NCBI RefSeq assembly: GCF_000172075.1
Contig: NZ_ABIC01000001.1
Location: 62,001-126,000, forward strand
Direction: 5' to 3'
Origin: Shewanella benthica KT99
GTDB lineage: Bacteria > Pseudomonadota > Gammaproteobacteria > Enterobacterales > Shewanellaceae
Length of the DNA: 64,000 bases
Positions 1 to 9,213 of this stretch are shown here, piece by piece. The notes beneath the pieces were generated by a model. The model had not been told where the DNA came from. It searched no databases and worked only from the letters and a program-made list of their open reading frames with translations. A program made the position numbers and the translations under genes. The first letter of the stretch is position 1. Every line of letters starts with the position of its first letter.

Positions 1-80
1 GCGATAAAGGCGCAGATGAACATGGGCCAGGTGAGGGGGCCGAGTTGCTCGCTTAAAGAGGTAAACAAATTAACAGACAT
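1..80 (-). CDS. exbB: ExbB/MotA-TolQ-type proton channel subunit, 5' end only
   Basis: Reading leftward from the ATG at 80, the first 26 codons give MSVNLFTSLSEQLGPLTWPM and then a hydrophobic run, the usual start of ExbB. An AAGGA ribosome site lies a few bases upstream. ExbB with ExbD uses the proton gradient to energise TonB at the inner membrane. The gene runs off the left edge, so nothing more can be judged. Its place directly after tonB, in the same direction and 104 bp downstream, supports a tonB-exbB(-exbD) operon serving the divergent haem receptor. The name rests on the N-terminus and context only; a TolQ-like or MotA/TolQ paralogue is possible. Confidence 0.7.
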   Translation of the reverse strand, partial: MSVNLFTSLSEQLGPLTWPMFICAFI

Positions 81-184
81 CTGGAGTCCTTATTATTGAA
101 CACTCATTGGTGAACACCTATAGCTCAACGGGTCTAATGGCTTGTAGGTGTTGTACTCATCTAGTTCTCGGGGAAAATTAAACG

Positions 185-949
185 CTAATTAAGGGCAAAC
201 TTGATCGGCACTTTAACCGTATAAGCGAAGGCCGTTTGCGGTGAAGGCGGAGAAAATTGCCACTGCTTAACCGCTGTGATTGCCGCCCTGTCGAGTAATG
301 AAAACCCTGAGCTATTGATGAGTGTGAGAGACAGTTGCTCACCAATATGATTAAATATCACCTCTATCATTGCCGTGCCCTCGAAACCTCGCTTGCGGGC
401 AAGCTTAGGGTATCTAGGTTGGGCTGGTGGAGATGAAAATGTTGGCCTACTCAGGGTGATGGCCTCTTGACTGACGCCTTGCTTGGCGGTGACTTCGGCT
501 TGATCCTGCGACGGTGACTGTACAAGGACATCGGCTGGTGCTGTGGGCATCGCCTCCTTGTCTGCATCTTTAATCGCTTGCTCGACTGTCTTTTTAACCT
601 GCTTCTTCGTCTCTGTTTTGGCCAGTTTGGTGGGCTTTGGCTTAGTGCTTGGTTTAGTTATCGGTTGAGCCATTGCTTTAGCGACTGCGGTTGCTGTCTC
701 GATGGGCTCTGGCTGTTGAACTTTCGCTATCTCTTGCTTAGGCTCGGGCTCTTTCTGCGGTGTTTGCTTTGCTTCGACGCTGGATCGCATCGCGATCGAC
801 AGATTGATCGCCTGGGCTTGGCCCATGGCACTGCCTGAGTTCATTTGGAACTTTTCGACATTAACTGGCAGCATATCCTGGGCAGCAATAAGCCCACCCT
901 GGATTAATAGGGTGATACAGCCGAATGCTAAATATCGTTTAGGTGTCAT
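185..949 (-). CDS. tonB: TonB energy transducer of the haem-uptake system
   Basis: About 254 residues. A short cytoplasmic N-terminus is followed by one membrane anchor (YLAFGCITLLIQGGLIAA), a long Lys/Pro/Glu/Ala-rich periplasm-spanning linker, and a C-terminal TonB domain of about 85 residues (PRYPKLARKRGFEGTAMIEV, ending AVKQWQFSPP). TonB couples the ExbBD motor to outer-membrane receptors. The frame continues upstream to a TTG at 1024, but that would place about 25 polar residues before the anchor and has no good ribosome site; the ATG at 949 is preferred, with moderate certainty. It is divergent from the haem receptor across a 300-bp region holding a Fur box, so iron repression of both directions is likely. 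Confidence 0.85.
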   Translation of the reverse strand: MTPKRYLAFGCITLLIQGGLIAAQDMLPVNVEKFQMNSGSAMGQAQAINLSIAMRSSVEAKQTPQKEPEPKQEIAKVQQPEPIETATAVAKAMAQPITKPSTKPKPTKLAKTETKKQVKKTVEQAIKDADKEAMPTAPADVLVQSPSQDQAEVTAKQGVSQEAITLSRPTFSSPPAQPRYPKLARKRGFEGTAMIEVIFNHIGEQLSLTLINSSGFSLLDRAAITAVKQWQFSPPSPQTAFAYTVKVPIKFALN

Positions 950-1086
950 TGTCTTTACGCTTCTCTTTCTCGAAGGTACATTGAGTCCTGTTAATATAAC
1001 TGGCTGCTGGTAAACAATTTTCAACCATCAACTTTAAACGTAAATCCATATTACCCACATAAGATATACGAACGCTAACAAGATCG

Positions 1087-1109
1087 CAAATGATAATGAT
1101 TAGCATTTG
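1087..1109. promoter_or_regulatory. Fur box between tonB and hugA
   Basis: A near-perfect inverted repeat, CAAATG...CATTTG, encloses the core TGATAATGATTAG, close to the Fur consensus GATAATGATAATCATTATC. It lies 141 bp upstream of the haem receptor start and between divergent iron-uptake genes, exactly where iron repression is expected. The assignment is by motif and context; no binding evidence is available. Confidence 0.8.
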
Positions 1110-1249
1110 ATCTAAGTCTTTTACTCATGTACAGTGCCAAAAATACCCATTGAGTCTGTTGAAACTTTAAGCTGCTAACGATCGCTATTTGATCTTGTTG
1201 GTGATTTTGGCTGTAAGCAGATTAATAATAAGACCAGAGGAAATGATCG

Positions 1250-3298
1250 ATGACAAAGAAGCCGTTAGTGATAGCTATGGCGATAGCACTGAGTTCTACG
1301 GCCATATCGGCTGAAACTTTTGCTCAACAAGCTGAGTCTGTAGCTGAGTTTGATGAGGTTTTAGTTACTGCAACCCGTATCAGCGAGAAAGCGTCGGACA
1401 CCAGCCGAAGCCTAGTCGTTATTGGTGAAGAGGAACTTCAGCAGTTACAACCTGCATCGGTTGCTCAGGCACTTAAAAATGAAGCCAATATCAATGTCTC
1501 GAATGGTCCTCGGGCCTCTTCTCAGGGGATCGAGATCCGTGGTTTGGGCGGCCAACGTGTACTGCAGACCATAGATGGTGCGCGTCAAAGCACCACCTCG
1601 GGTCACCGTGGTACCTATTTCATGGATCCTGAACTGCTCAAATCTGTTGAAGTGATTCGTGGACCAGCGAGTAGCTTATGGGGAAGCGGCGCGATTGGCG
1701 GAGTGGTGGCACTGAACACTAAGTCGGCAAGAGACATGCTCGACGAGGGGGACACCTTCGGTGGTTATCTTAAGCAAGGCTTCGAGACGAATGGCGATAA
1801 AATTAAGACCAGCGGCGCCATTTATGGCGTTGCCGATAAATTTGATTGGTTGATCAACGGCAGCTACAACGACAGCAATAACATCAAGATGGGTAACGAT
1901 CAAACCTTGGAGAACAGTGGCTCCGAGAGAACCAGTGGCCTGATGAAATTTGGCTGGGAGCCAAGTGAAGGTCAGCGACTGCAATTCTCTGGACGTTTCT
2001 CCGATACCGATGAATTGGTGCCGAGCAATCCAGCTGCAGAGGTGGGCAGGTCAGTGCCTCTGATCCAGCGTAAGACTCAAGATAAAAATCTCACCTTAGA
2101 TTACGGCCTGAATCCAACTCAGAATGCCTATCTGGATCTCAATGGCACCCTTTACTGGAACGGTACCGATTACGACGAAGACAGGGTCACTAAGGGGCAG
2201 ATCGACAGCACTGAATATGAAACCATAGGTTTCAGCGTCAATAACAGCTCAATCTTCGGTGCGACAAGGCTCGTTTATGGTATCGATGGCTATCAGGACA
2301 CCATCAAAACTGTACGTGATGACTCGGGACAAGCGGGTCAACGTCCCGAAGATATCGATGGTAAGACAACAGTTTGGGGCGCCTTCGCTAAGGCTGAGAT
2401 TGGCCTTAGCGATACCTTGTCTCTCGAAGTTGCGGCGCGTTACGATACGTTCGAGAATGAGAGTATTAACTTAGGTGAGTCATCAGACGATAACGCACTG
2501 TCTCCCTCGTTAGGTCTAGTTTGGAAAACCACAGATTGGCTGACCCTGAGTGCCAGATACGATGAAGCCTTTAGAGCGCCGAGTATCGAAGAGATGTACT
2601 CGACCGGTACCCATTACTGTATCCCACCGATCCCGGGTTTCTTACCTAATGGCTTGTGCAACACCTTCGAGATCACCCCAGATCTGCAAGCGGAAAAAGC
2701 CAAGAACAAAGAGATTAAGGTGGATATGCGCTTTAGCAACTTGGCGGGTAACGATGAGTTGGCTATCACATTGAACGTGTTTCGTAACGATGTGGATGAC
2801 TTCATCGAGCAATCGGTTTCTAACCCGTTAATGGGGATCCCGGGTCTTGAGCAGACCACTTCTTGGGACAACGTGGATGAAGCCAAGTTGACCGGTTTCG
2901 AGTTCAGTACCCGCTACCGCTATGAGCAGACCCGTTTAATGCTCAACTATGGTCAGACAGAAGGTAAAAACAACAGCGGCGAGTATCTGACTAACATTCC
3001 GGCTAAGAAACTGGTTGCCGATCTGTCTCAGGCTGTGATGCAAGGGGATGTTAAGTTCGGTACCCGTATCACCTATGTCGCCGATCAAGAGCAGATGCCT
3101 GAATCTTATGGCGAAGTATATGATAGCTACAAACTCTGGGATGTGTATATGGCTTGGGAACCTGCCATGGGGACATTTGAGGGCTTACGTGTCGATTTCG
3201 CCATCGAAAATATCGGTGATGAAGAGTACCGCCAAGCGTGGCAGAACTTGTATGACCAGGGGCGTAACTTCAAATTGTCGGCCAGATATAATTTCTAA
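1250..3298 (+). CDS. hugA: TonB-dependent outer-membrane haem receptor
   Basis: 682 residues, normal for the HutA/HugA/HmuR family. A signal peptide (about residues 1-22) is followed by a TonB box (DEVLVTATR, about 35-43), a plug domain (about 50-160, GLGGQRVLQTIDGARQ) and a 22-strand barrel ending in ARYNF with the terminal Phe. The haem-receptor FRAP motif is present near residue 441 (EAFRAPSIEEM) with the conserved His shortly after (GTHYC); the NPNL position reads TPDL. It imports haem across the outer membrane using TonB energy. AGAGGA sits 8 bases before the ATG. hugX and hugZ follow in the same direction, giving the standard haem-use cluster. Fur control is likely. Confidence 0.93.
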   Translation: MTKKPLVIAMAIALSSTAISAETFAQQAESVAEFDEVLVTATRISEKASDTSRSLVVIGEEELQQLQPASVAQALKNEANINVSNGPRASSQGIEIRGLGGQRVLQTIDGARQSTTSGHRGTYFMDPELLKSVEVIRGPASSLWGSGAIGGVVALNTKSARDMLDEGDTFGGYLKQGFETNGDKIKTSGAIYGVADKFDWLINGSYNDSNNIKMGNDQTLENSGSERTSGLMKFGWEPSEGQRLQFSGRFSDTDELVPSNPAAEVGRSVPLIQRKTQDKNLTLDYGLNPTQNAYLDLNGTLYWNGTDYDEDRVTKGQIDSTEYETIGFSVNNSSIFGATRLVYGIDGYQDTIKTVRDDSGQAGQRPEDIDGKTTVWGAFAKAEIGLSDTLSLEVAARYDTFENESINLGESSDDNALSPSLGLVWKTTDWLTLSARYDEAFRAPSIEEMYSTGTHYCIPPIPGFLPNGLCNTFEITPDLQAEKAKNKEIKVDMRFSNLAGNDELAITLNVFRNDVDDFIEQSVSNPLMGIPGLEQTTSWDNVDEAKLTGFEFSTRYRYEQTRLMLNYGQTEGKNNSGEYLTNIPAKKLVADLSQAVMQGDVKFGTRITYVADQEQMPESYGEVYDSYKLWDVYMAWEPAMGTFEGLRVDFAIENIGDEEYRQAWQNLYDQGRNFKLSARYNF

Positions 3299-3541
3299 TT
3301 TTTCTCGCTAGCACTAAAAATGTAACACGCTATTTTTAAATGGATTTAAACGTTTGCTACTCACAGGGGAAGGACTGGGTTCAACTAAGTGCTCGAGCTA
3401 AAGTGCTTGAGTCAGTAGCTTAGTTCGACACCTTCCTCTTTAAGCCAGCCTAAGAGGGTTTCGAATGGGCGTCAGCATGGTAGTTAAATTGTACCCAAAG
3501 CATTCGAAACTAAAAGAACACATTTATTGATGGGAAACTCG

Positions 3542-4072
3542 ATGGAAAAAATAATCGCAGAGAAACTTACCGACGAGATCAAACTGGCTATTCGTTCCAT
3601 GTTAAACGACAGACCCGAATTGATGGCAGGTCAAATTGCAGCCGAGCTGGCAGTCACGGAATTAGAAGTTGTATCTCAGCTTCCCGAGGGGCAGTTTGCC
3701 CTTTTGTCATTGAGTGAAAAAGACAGTTTATTGGAAGAGCTGCCGACTTGGGGGCCGATGACCACCATAATCTCGGTCTCGGGCAGTATCTTCGAGTTTA
3801 AAGGTGCTTTTCCTAAGGGAAAGTATGCCCACGGTTATTACAACCTGATCACTAAGGGCGATGGCCTGCATGGTCACCTCAAGCTGGATGATATCAGTGC
3901 TATAGCACTACTTAGCCGACCGTTCAGAGGCCAGGAGAGTCATGCAATCAACTTCTTCGGCGCCAAGGGCGAAGTGGTATTCAAGATTTATCTGGGCAGA
4001 GACAAGAAACGAGTACTGATCCCTGATCAGGTCAGTCGATTCAAAGCCTTGAAGCAGCTAGCTGCTGTTTGA
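3542..4072 (+). CDS. hugX: Cytosolic haem carrier, HutX/HugX family
   Basis: 176 residues from the ATG at 3542, which has GGGA 6 bases upstream; an in-frame TTG/ATG pair at 3527/3530 is less likely. The protein matches HutX-type haem carrier proteins: an N-terminal helical part (LTDEIKLAIRSMLNDRPELMAGQIAAEL) then a compact alpha/beta domain with FKGAFPKGKYAHGYYNL and HAINFFGAKGEVVFKIYLGRD. In Vibrio, HutX binds haem in the cytoplasm and passes it to HutZ, whose homologue follows 37 bp downstream. No signal peptide. Likely co-transcribed with hugA despite the 243-bp gap. Confidence 0.9.
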   Translation: MEKIIAEKLTDEIKLAIRSMLNDRPELMAGQIAAELAVTELEVVSQLPEGQFALLSLSEKDSLLEELPTWGPMTTIISVSGSIFEFKGAFPKGKYAHGYYNLITKGDGLHGHLKLDDISAIALLSRPFRGQESHAINFFGAKGEVVFKIYLGRDKKRVLIPDQVSRFKALKQLAAV

Positions 4073-4109
4073 TATTGGCCTTAACATACAGAGTGTAGAG
4101 AGAATCATT

Positions 4110-4736
4110 ATGTCAAAATCAAGAGCGTCAGAAGAAAAAAAAGTGTCAGCAGAAAAAATCTCACAGGTTAAAGAGCAGAGATTACGCGAAAAACTACTGC
4201 CTGAAATCGAAGAGTTTAAGGCGAGTCGCAGTTCATTACAGCTGGCCACTAAAAGTGCATCGGGTGTGCCTAATGCCAGTTACGCCCCATTCGCACTCGC
4301 CGATGATGGCTTTTATATCTTAGTCAGCGATCTTGCGAGACATGGCACTAACCTGAAAGAGTCATCCGAAGTCTCAGTCATGCTGGTTGAAGATGAGTCG
4401 CAAGCGAAAACCATCTTCGCCCGTAAACGCCTGACCTTCGATGCTCATGCGAGTATCGTAGACAGAGAGACAGAGGTATTTACCAAAGGGGTTGCGGCTC
4501 TGTCGGCTCGTTTCGGTGAGATGATAGACAATCTATCGGTATTGAAAGATTTTAACCTGTTTAAGCTGACACCTCATCATGGCCTCTATGTGAAAGGCTT
4601 CGGCCAGGCATTTAGCCTAACGGGCTCTGAACTGCTGGATGTGGATTGGAAGCGCGACGGCCATCATGGCGGCGCTCCCACAAGTGAAGCCAGTGTTGAA
4701 ACCAGAGCCGAAGCTGAGATTGTCGAGCCTGCCTAG
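4110..4736 (+). CDS. hugZ: Haem-utilisation / haem-degrading protein, HutZ/HugZ family
   Basis: 208 residues. It belongs to the split-barrel, pyridoxamine-5'-phosphate-oxidase-like family that includes HutZ (haem breakdown for iron). Typical segments are LATKSASGVPNASYAPFALADDGFYILVSDLARHG near residues 45-80 and a C-terminal His-containing stretch TPHHGLYVKGFGQAFSL. The N-terminal 40 residues are Lys/Glu-rich and helical; the C-terminal 20 are acidic and low in complexity. It follows hugX with an AGAGAG ribosome site and precedes a strong terminator, so it ends the haem operon. Catalytic function is inferred from the family. Confidence 0.9.
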   Translation: MSKSRASEEKKVSAEKISQVKEQRLREKLLPEIEEFKASRSSLQLATKSASGVPNASYAPFALADDGFYILVSDLARHGTNLKESSEVSVMLVEDESQAKTIFARKRLTFDAHASIVDRETEVFTKGVAALSARFGEMIDNLSVLKDFNLFKLTPHHGLYVKGFGQAFSLTGSELLDVDWKRDGHHGGAPTSEASVETRAEAEIVEPA

Positions 4737-4800
4737 TTTGTCCTAACGGCCTTGCCTGCATTAGTGAGCATCAGTTTGACTAAATACCTCCTGATACAAA

Positions 4801-4833
4801 CAAAGCCCGCGTTTTAACGCGAGTTTTGTTATT
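4801..4833 (+). terminator. Rho-independent terminator after hugZ
   Basis: A perfect GC-rich palindrome, CGCGTTTTAACGCG at 4808-4821, is followed by AGTTTTGTTATT. It lies 65 bp after the hugZ stop and separates the haem cluster from the ABC exporter. Confidence 0.8.
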
Positions 4834-4914
4834 CTGATTTATTAAGTGAATAAAAGACGTTAATCTTTCGTTATTGCTTCTCCATTAAGACTACTTCTCC
4901 ATTAAGGATGCCCC

Positions 4915-6813
4915 TTGAGTCAAGATGCTTCTTCAGCCTCGGCCATGAATACTGAGGCGAACAAACCGGTTACATCAGCCTCGGCGCCACAGAGTCCCCA
5001 GCCCCATGCTCACCGAAAGTCCGTGCTGCCCTGGATCGCGGGTTTTCTCAAACCCTATAAGACCAGAGTTATCGCGGCCATCGTCTTCTTGTTTATCGGC
5101 TCTCTGGCTTGGCTGTCTTTAGGCCAAGGTGTTCGTCTTATGGTGGACGAAGGCTTCTTACAGGAAAATGGCAATCGCCTCAACGAGATCATCATGCTGG
5201 TGATAGGCATCACAGCCTTAAGCAGCTCAGCCATCTTCTGCCGCTTCTATTTGATGACCTGGCTTGGAGAGCGGGTCAGCGCCGATATTCGTCTAAAAGT
5301 GTATGACCACCTGCTCAAGTTATCGCCGGGCTTCTATGCCAAGCTGCGCACGGGAGAGGTGATCTCTCGTTTTACCGCCGATACGACGCTGCTTCAGTCT
5401 GTCGTGGGCTCCAGTCTCTCCATGGCGCTGCGTGCCAGCGTGACTGTGATTGGTGGCATAATCATGATGGGGTTCACCAGCATCAAGATGACGGGCCTAG
5501 TCTTGTTGGCTGTGCCTATGGTATTGGTTCCTATCTTCTTCTTCGGCCGTAAGGTCAGAGAGTTATCCCGCAAGAGCCAGGACAGAGTCGGCGATCTGGG
5601 TGCCTATGTCGACGAAACGCTACACGAGATCCATACGGTGCAGGCCTATTCACATGAAGATCAGGACAGGGCCTTGTTCAGCAACAGAGTTGAAGCCGTT
5701 ATGGATGCGGCAAGGGGCCGTATCTGGTATCGCTCGATTCTCATTGCCCTGGTGATGTTCCTCAGTATTTTTGCTATCGCCCTAGTGACTTGGGTCGGTG
5801 CTCATGATGTGATGTCCGGTGGCATGACGGGCGGTGAGTTGTCGGCATTTATGTTCTATGCCGTGATGGTCGCAGGCTCAGTCGCCACCATCAGTGAAGT
5901 GATAGGTGATATACAGAGGGCCGCCGGTGCTTCCGAGCGCTTGATTGAGCTTATCGAGGCTCCCATAGATATTCCCACCGTAAATAATCCGACCGAGCTT
6001 CCGGCAAAGGTCAGAGGTGAGATAAAGCTCACTGGGGTGCGTTTCAGTTATCAAGATATTCAGGACTCTCAGCTTAAGCAAACAGAGAAGACAGATGCTT
6101 CTGGCACGTCAGCACCCTCTATCGATACAGAGGTGATCAGAGGCCTGGATATTCATATCCAGGCGGGTGAGAGGGTCGCCCTGGTCGGTGCCAGTGGTGC
6201 GGGCAAGAGCACCTTGTTTGAGCTGTTACAACGTTTCTACTGTTTAAATGCCGGCACCATAGAGCTAGACGGTATCGATATCGCTCAACTTAAGCCGCAG
6301 ACGCTACGCCAACAGTACGCCCTGGTGCCTCAGGAGTCGGTTATCTTCGCTACCAGTGTGCTAGAAAACGTGCGCTACGGTAGGTTAGATGCCAGCGAGG
6401 AGGAGGTATTTAAAGCCTGTGAGGCCGCTCGCGCCCATGAGTTTATCTCTGAGTTTAGGGATGGTTACCACACTTATCTGGGGGAGCGTGGAGTGAGGTT
6501 ATCCGGCGGTCAGAAACAGAGAATCGCCATCGCCAGGGCTATCTTGGCCGACAGGCCGATACTCTTACTCGATGAAGCCACCAGTGCGCTCGATGCCATC
6601 AGTGAGCACAAGGTTAAACAGGCGTTGGATAGCTTAATGGTGGGTAAGACCACCTTGATCATTGCCCATAGATTAGCGACTGTGCTCAATGCCGATCGTA
6701 TTCTGGTGATGGAGAAGGGCCGGTTAGTGGCGAGCGGCACCCATCAAGAATTGATGAAGAGCAGTGAGCTTTATCGGGAGTTTGCTAGTTTGCAGTTGAT
6801 AACAGAAACGTAG
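4915..6813 (+). CDS. MsbA-related ABC exporter (fused permease and ATPase)
   Basis: 632 residues, a half-transporter of type IV exporter fold. Six membrane helices occupy about residues 40-340 (WIAGFLKPYKTRVIAAIVFL onward), then an ATPase domain with Walker A GASGAGKST, signature LSGGQKQR, Walker B ILLLDEATSAL and the H-loop IIAHRLAT. It should dimerise in the inner membrane and export a lipid or hydrophobic compound; the substrate cannot be told. The first in-frame ATG is at 4945, but AAGGA at 4904-4908 is placed correctly for the TTG at 4915, so the TTG is chosen. An insert of about 18 polar residues precedes Walker A (DSQLKQTEKTDASGTSAPS). It stands alone, between a terminator and an IS relic. 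Confidence 0.9.
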   Translation: MSQDASSASAMNTEANKPVTSASAPQSPQPHAHRKSVLPWIAGFLKPYKTRVIAAIVFLFIGSLAWLSLGQGVRLMVDEGFLQENGNRLNEIIMLVIGITALSSSAIFCRFYLMTWLGERVSADIRLKVYDHLLKLSPGFYAKLRTGEVISRFTADTTLLQSVVGSSLSMALRASVTVIGGIIMMGFTSIKMTGLVLLAVPMVLVPIFFFGRKVRELSRKSQDRVGDLGAYVDETLHEIHTVQAYSHEDQDRALFSNRVEAVMDAARGRIWYRSILIALVMFLSIFAIALVTWVGAHDVMSGGMTGGELSAFMFYAVMVAGSVATISEVIGDIQRAAGASERLIELIEAPIDIPTVNNPTELPAKVRGEIKLTGVRFSYQDIQDSQLKQTEKTDASGTSAPSIDTEVIRGLDIHIQAGERVALVGASGAGKSTLFELLQRFYCLNAGTIELDGIDIAQLKPQTLRQQYALVPQESVIFATSVLENVRYGRLDASEEEVFKACEAARAHEFISEFRDGYHTYLGERGVRLSGGQKQRIAIARAILADRPILLLDEATSALDAISEHKVKQALDSLMVGKTTLIIAHRLATVLNADRILVMEKGRLVASGTHQELMKSSELYREFASLQLITET

Positions 6814-7137
6814 AACTTGTCGGATAACAAATAGGCTTAACTTGTCTGATAACAAGTTTCAAATATCCTTTTAGAGTGGGTTCATTGGACTGGTTTGGTG
6901 TTTGCTTGGTTTGCTGAATACCTTATCTTCATTGGTATCTATAGCCGGAAGCTCGCAGCCGCGTTCACACTGACTATGATTTCGAGAAAGTAGCTGCTTC
7001 GATTTGAATTTTCCTGACTAAGAATACGTTTCTGGACCGAACTAGAGTGTAGAATACCGACTCAAATTCATGGGGTTTTAATTTAGTTTATTCGAAGTCT
7101 CTAATTCGCTCGACCCCTTTATCAAGGTTAGATACCA
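6814..7137. other. Non-coding stretch after the ABC exporter
   Basis: No supported gene. A direct repeat AACTTGTC(G/T)GATAACAA occurs at about 6813-6829 and 6839-6855; the second copy forms AACTTGT...ACAAGTT and may act as a weak transcription stop. The rest is unrecognised sequence next to the IS21 relic and may be further IS remains. Confidence 0.4.
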
Positions 7138-7804
7138 CTATAGTGCGGAGAGCTTATTGATCACGAAAGAGTACTGTCTAACTTCTTTCCAGCCCTCGTT
7201 GCCGTTTGGCCACAGCGTATAAACCACTTCCGCTACTTCATTCAGAGTCCTAGGGTCATCTGCTGATACAAATGGTTCACTCAACAGCGGTGAGACAACA
7301 CCATGCTTCTCTCGCGGTAACTTGTCTTGGTTACTAAGCAAGAACGATTTGATGTTTTTTATCTTGACCAGTGATCGCTCATTGGCAATGGCACACGCAT
7401 CATTTATACGATTACTCGGGTAGGATTTTATTAAGTTGAGTAACCTTAAATACACGTGATAGGAGAGTTCTGGATGAGTTTTTAGGTCAAGTTGATCGGC
7501 GAACCAACATAATACATTGGGTCCGATATCTTTAGCCCAGTTCTTTAATCTGCCGTGACTCCATTGATGATGCTATGCATAGATTAAGCTCTGCCAATGA
7601 GAAGAACGTGTAATGACGCAACCGAGCTAATATCCAGCGTTCAATGATTTGTACGCCCACCTCAGCCTTGGCTTTATCTTTCGGTTTATATGGTCTGGCA
7701 GGGACAACCGCGACACCGTAGTGCTCAGCCAGCTTTGTGTATCTGGCACATCGAGCGCAGAACTGATAGTAACTCAAGTACCTATTTATCGCATGGCAAA
7801 ACAA
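7138..7804 (-). pseudogene. IS21-family transposase IstA, degenerate remnant
   Basis: Two reading frames carry matching pieces of one IstA protein. The upstream piece (7804-7532) holds the core segment [20 protein letters not shown] followed by [10 protein letters not shown] and FFSLAELN, which is highly typical of IstA. The downstream piece (from about 7550 to 7138) reads [20 protein letters not shown], then the C-terminal helical region (LNLIKSYPSNRINDACAIAN). The intervening 100-150 residues of the usual protein are missing and the frame changes, so there is an internal deletion plus frameshift. The DDE catalytic domain is largely lost and no istB follows. The last 50 residues do not resemble IstA to me and may be read-through. 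Confidence 0.75.
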
Positions 7805-7977
7805 AAGTGCTAGAGGCCCGCATTAACATGGCATTAGTTAGATATATTTTTGATTAATATGGAGTCAATTGGTTGGTTTTAATAAGTAAGAATGGACATC
7901 CAAAGCCCTTGTTCAAAGTAGAAGCGCAGCTCGACGCTATGGATGTCCCGACTTAACGCCTTGTAGACAGGTGTCTA

Positions 7978-9213
7978 TTACGCCTGTGGCGGTGTACCTT
8001 CACAGTTAGAAGCAACGGCATCAATTTGTACCAAAGCATCCATAGGGATAGCGGATACACCAACTACTGTTCTTGCTGGGAGATCGCCTTTAAAGAATGT
8101 GGTATAAACTTCGTTTACAACATCTATATCTGCAATATTTTTAACTTGGATATTTATTTTAACTATATCGTCCATAACGTGGTCGACACTTTCAATAATT
8201 TCCTTGATATTGTTTAGGCATTGTTCAGCCTGCGCTTTTAAACCACCAGCAACAATTTCATTAGTTTTTGGGTCTACAGGTAATTGACCTGAAATATGAC
8301 TGTAATGAGAAAAAGCGACAATGTGTGCATATGCTGATTTTGGTGCATTTTCAGTATTGTTTGCTTCTAAAACGAGTAGGCGAGTGTCTTCAGGCAGTTG
8401 TGGAGGCGTGCCATCACCGTGCGACACCGCAGTATCAATCTGTACCAAAGCACCCATAGGTAAAGCGGCAGCATTAACCACTGTTCGTGTTGGAACATAG
8501 CTTGGGAAAAATGTAGCACAAACGTCGTTTACAGCTTCAGCATCCGAGATGTCTTTAAGGAAGATAGTTGTTTTAACAACATCGTCCATCACATGGTCGA
8601 TACTTTCTAAAATTGCTTTAATGTTATTTAAGCACTGTTCAGTCTGTTCTTTCACACCACCAGTTACCACTTCGCCAGTTTTTGGATCGATAGGCAATTG
8701 AGAAGAAAGGTTATTGTAATGAGAAAAAGCGGCAGTTTGTGAGTGTAGACCCTTTGGTGCATTTTTCGTGTTTCTTGAAATTTTGATGAGTTCGCAAGGA
8801 TCTTGTGGAGCTGTACCTTCACCGTTTGTAATAAGCGCATCCATTTGCACTAAGGCGTCACTCAAGGGTAAGGCTGCAACTGCGACTGTCGTCCGTGTAG
8901 GCAGAGCGCCTTGGAAGAATGATGCATAAATTTCGTCTATCACGTCAATATCGGAGATATTCTTAACGAATATATTGATTTTAACAACATCGTCCATAAC
9001 GTGGTCGATGCTTTCTACAATGGCTTTAATATTTGCTAAGCACTGCTTTGCCTGAACTTTTACATCTCCAACGACAATCTCACCCGTTTTAGGGTCTACG
9101 GGTAATTGAGCCGAAATATTATTGTAATGAGAAAAAGCGACCGTTTGTGTCGATACAGAACTCTTTGGTGCATTTTCCGTGTTTCTTGAAACTTTTATGA
9201 TATTGCCACTCAT
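7978..9213 (-). CDS. Three tandem RidA/YjgF (Rid) domains in one protein
   Basis: 411 residues made of three consecutive Rid domains, about residues 5-137, 142-274 and 279-411. Each repeats NTxNAPK, AFSHYNN(I/L)S.QLP(V/I)DPKT, QC..NIK.I.ES.DHVMDD(V/I)VK and P(T/A)RT.V. Canonical RidA is about 128 residues, forms a homotrimer, and deaminates reactive enamine/imine intermediates; its carboxylate-binding Arg (Arg105 in E. coli) is kept in all three repeats (R107, R243, R381). The late Glu of the E. coli active site (EIEA) is Asp in each repeat (MDA, IDT, IDA). No signal peptide. The ATG at 9213 has an AAAGGAAAGATATC leader. No operon partner; the gene sits alone between IS relics. A folded pseudo-trimer is an inference. 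Confidence 0.88.
   Translation of the reverse strand: MSGNIIKVSRNTENAPKSSVSTQTVAFSHYNNISAQLPVDPKTGEIVVGDVKVQAKQCLANIKAIVESIDHVMDDVVKINIFVKNISDIDVIDEIYASFFQGALPTRTTVAVAALPLSDALVQMDALITNGEGTAPQDPCELIKISRNTKNAPKGLHSQTAAFSHYNNLSSQLPIDPKTGEVVTGGVKEQTEQCLNNIKAILESIDHVMDDVVKTTIFLKDISDAEAVNDVCATFFPSYVPTRTVVNAAALPMGALVQIDTAVSHGDGTPPQLPEDTRLLVLEANNTENAPKSAYAHIVAFSHYSHISGQLPVDPKTNEIVAGGLKAQAEQCLNNIKEIIESVDHVMDDIVKINIQVKNIADIDVVNEVYTTFFKGDLPARTVVGVSAIPMDALVQIDAVASNCEGTPPQA

Noticed and set aside
578..1013. Plus-strand open frames opposite tonB
   Set aside because: They are complementary shadows of the Lys/Pro-rich TonB linker, with no ribosome site or family match.
7138..7455. Independent gene of 105 residues
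   Set aside because: Its N-terminal half aligns with the IstA C-terminal helical region, so it is part of the IS21 relic.
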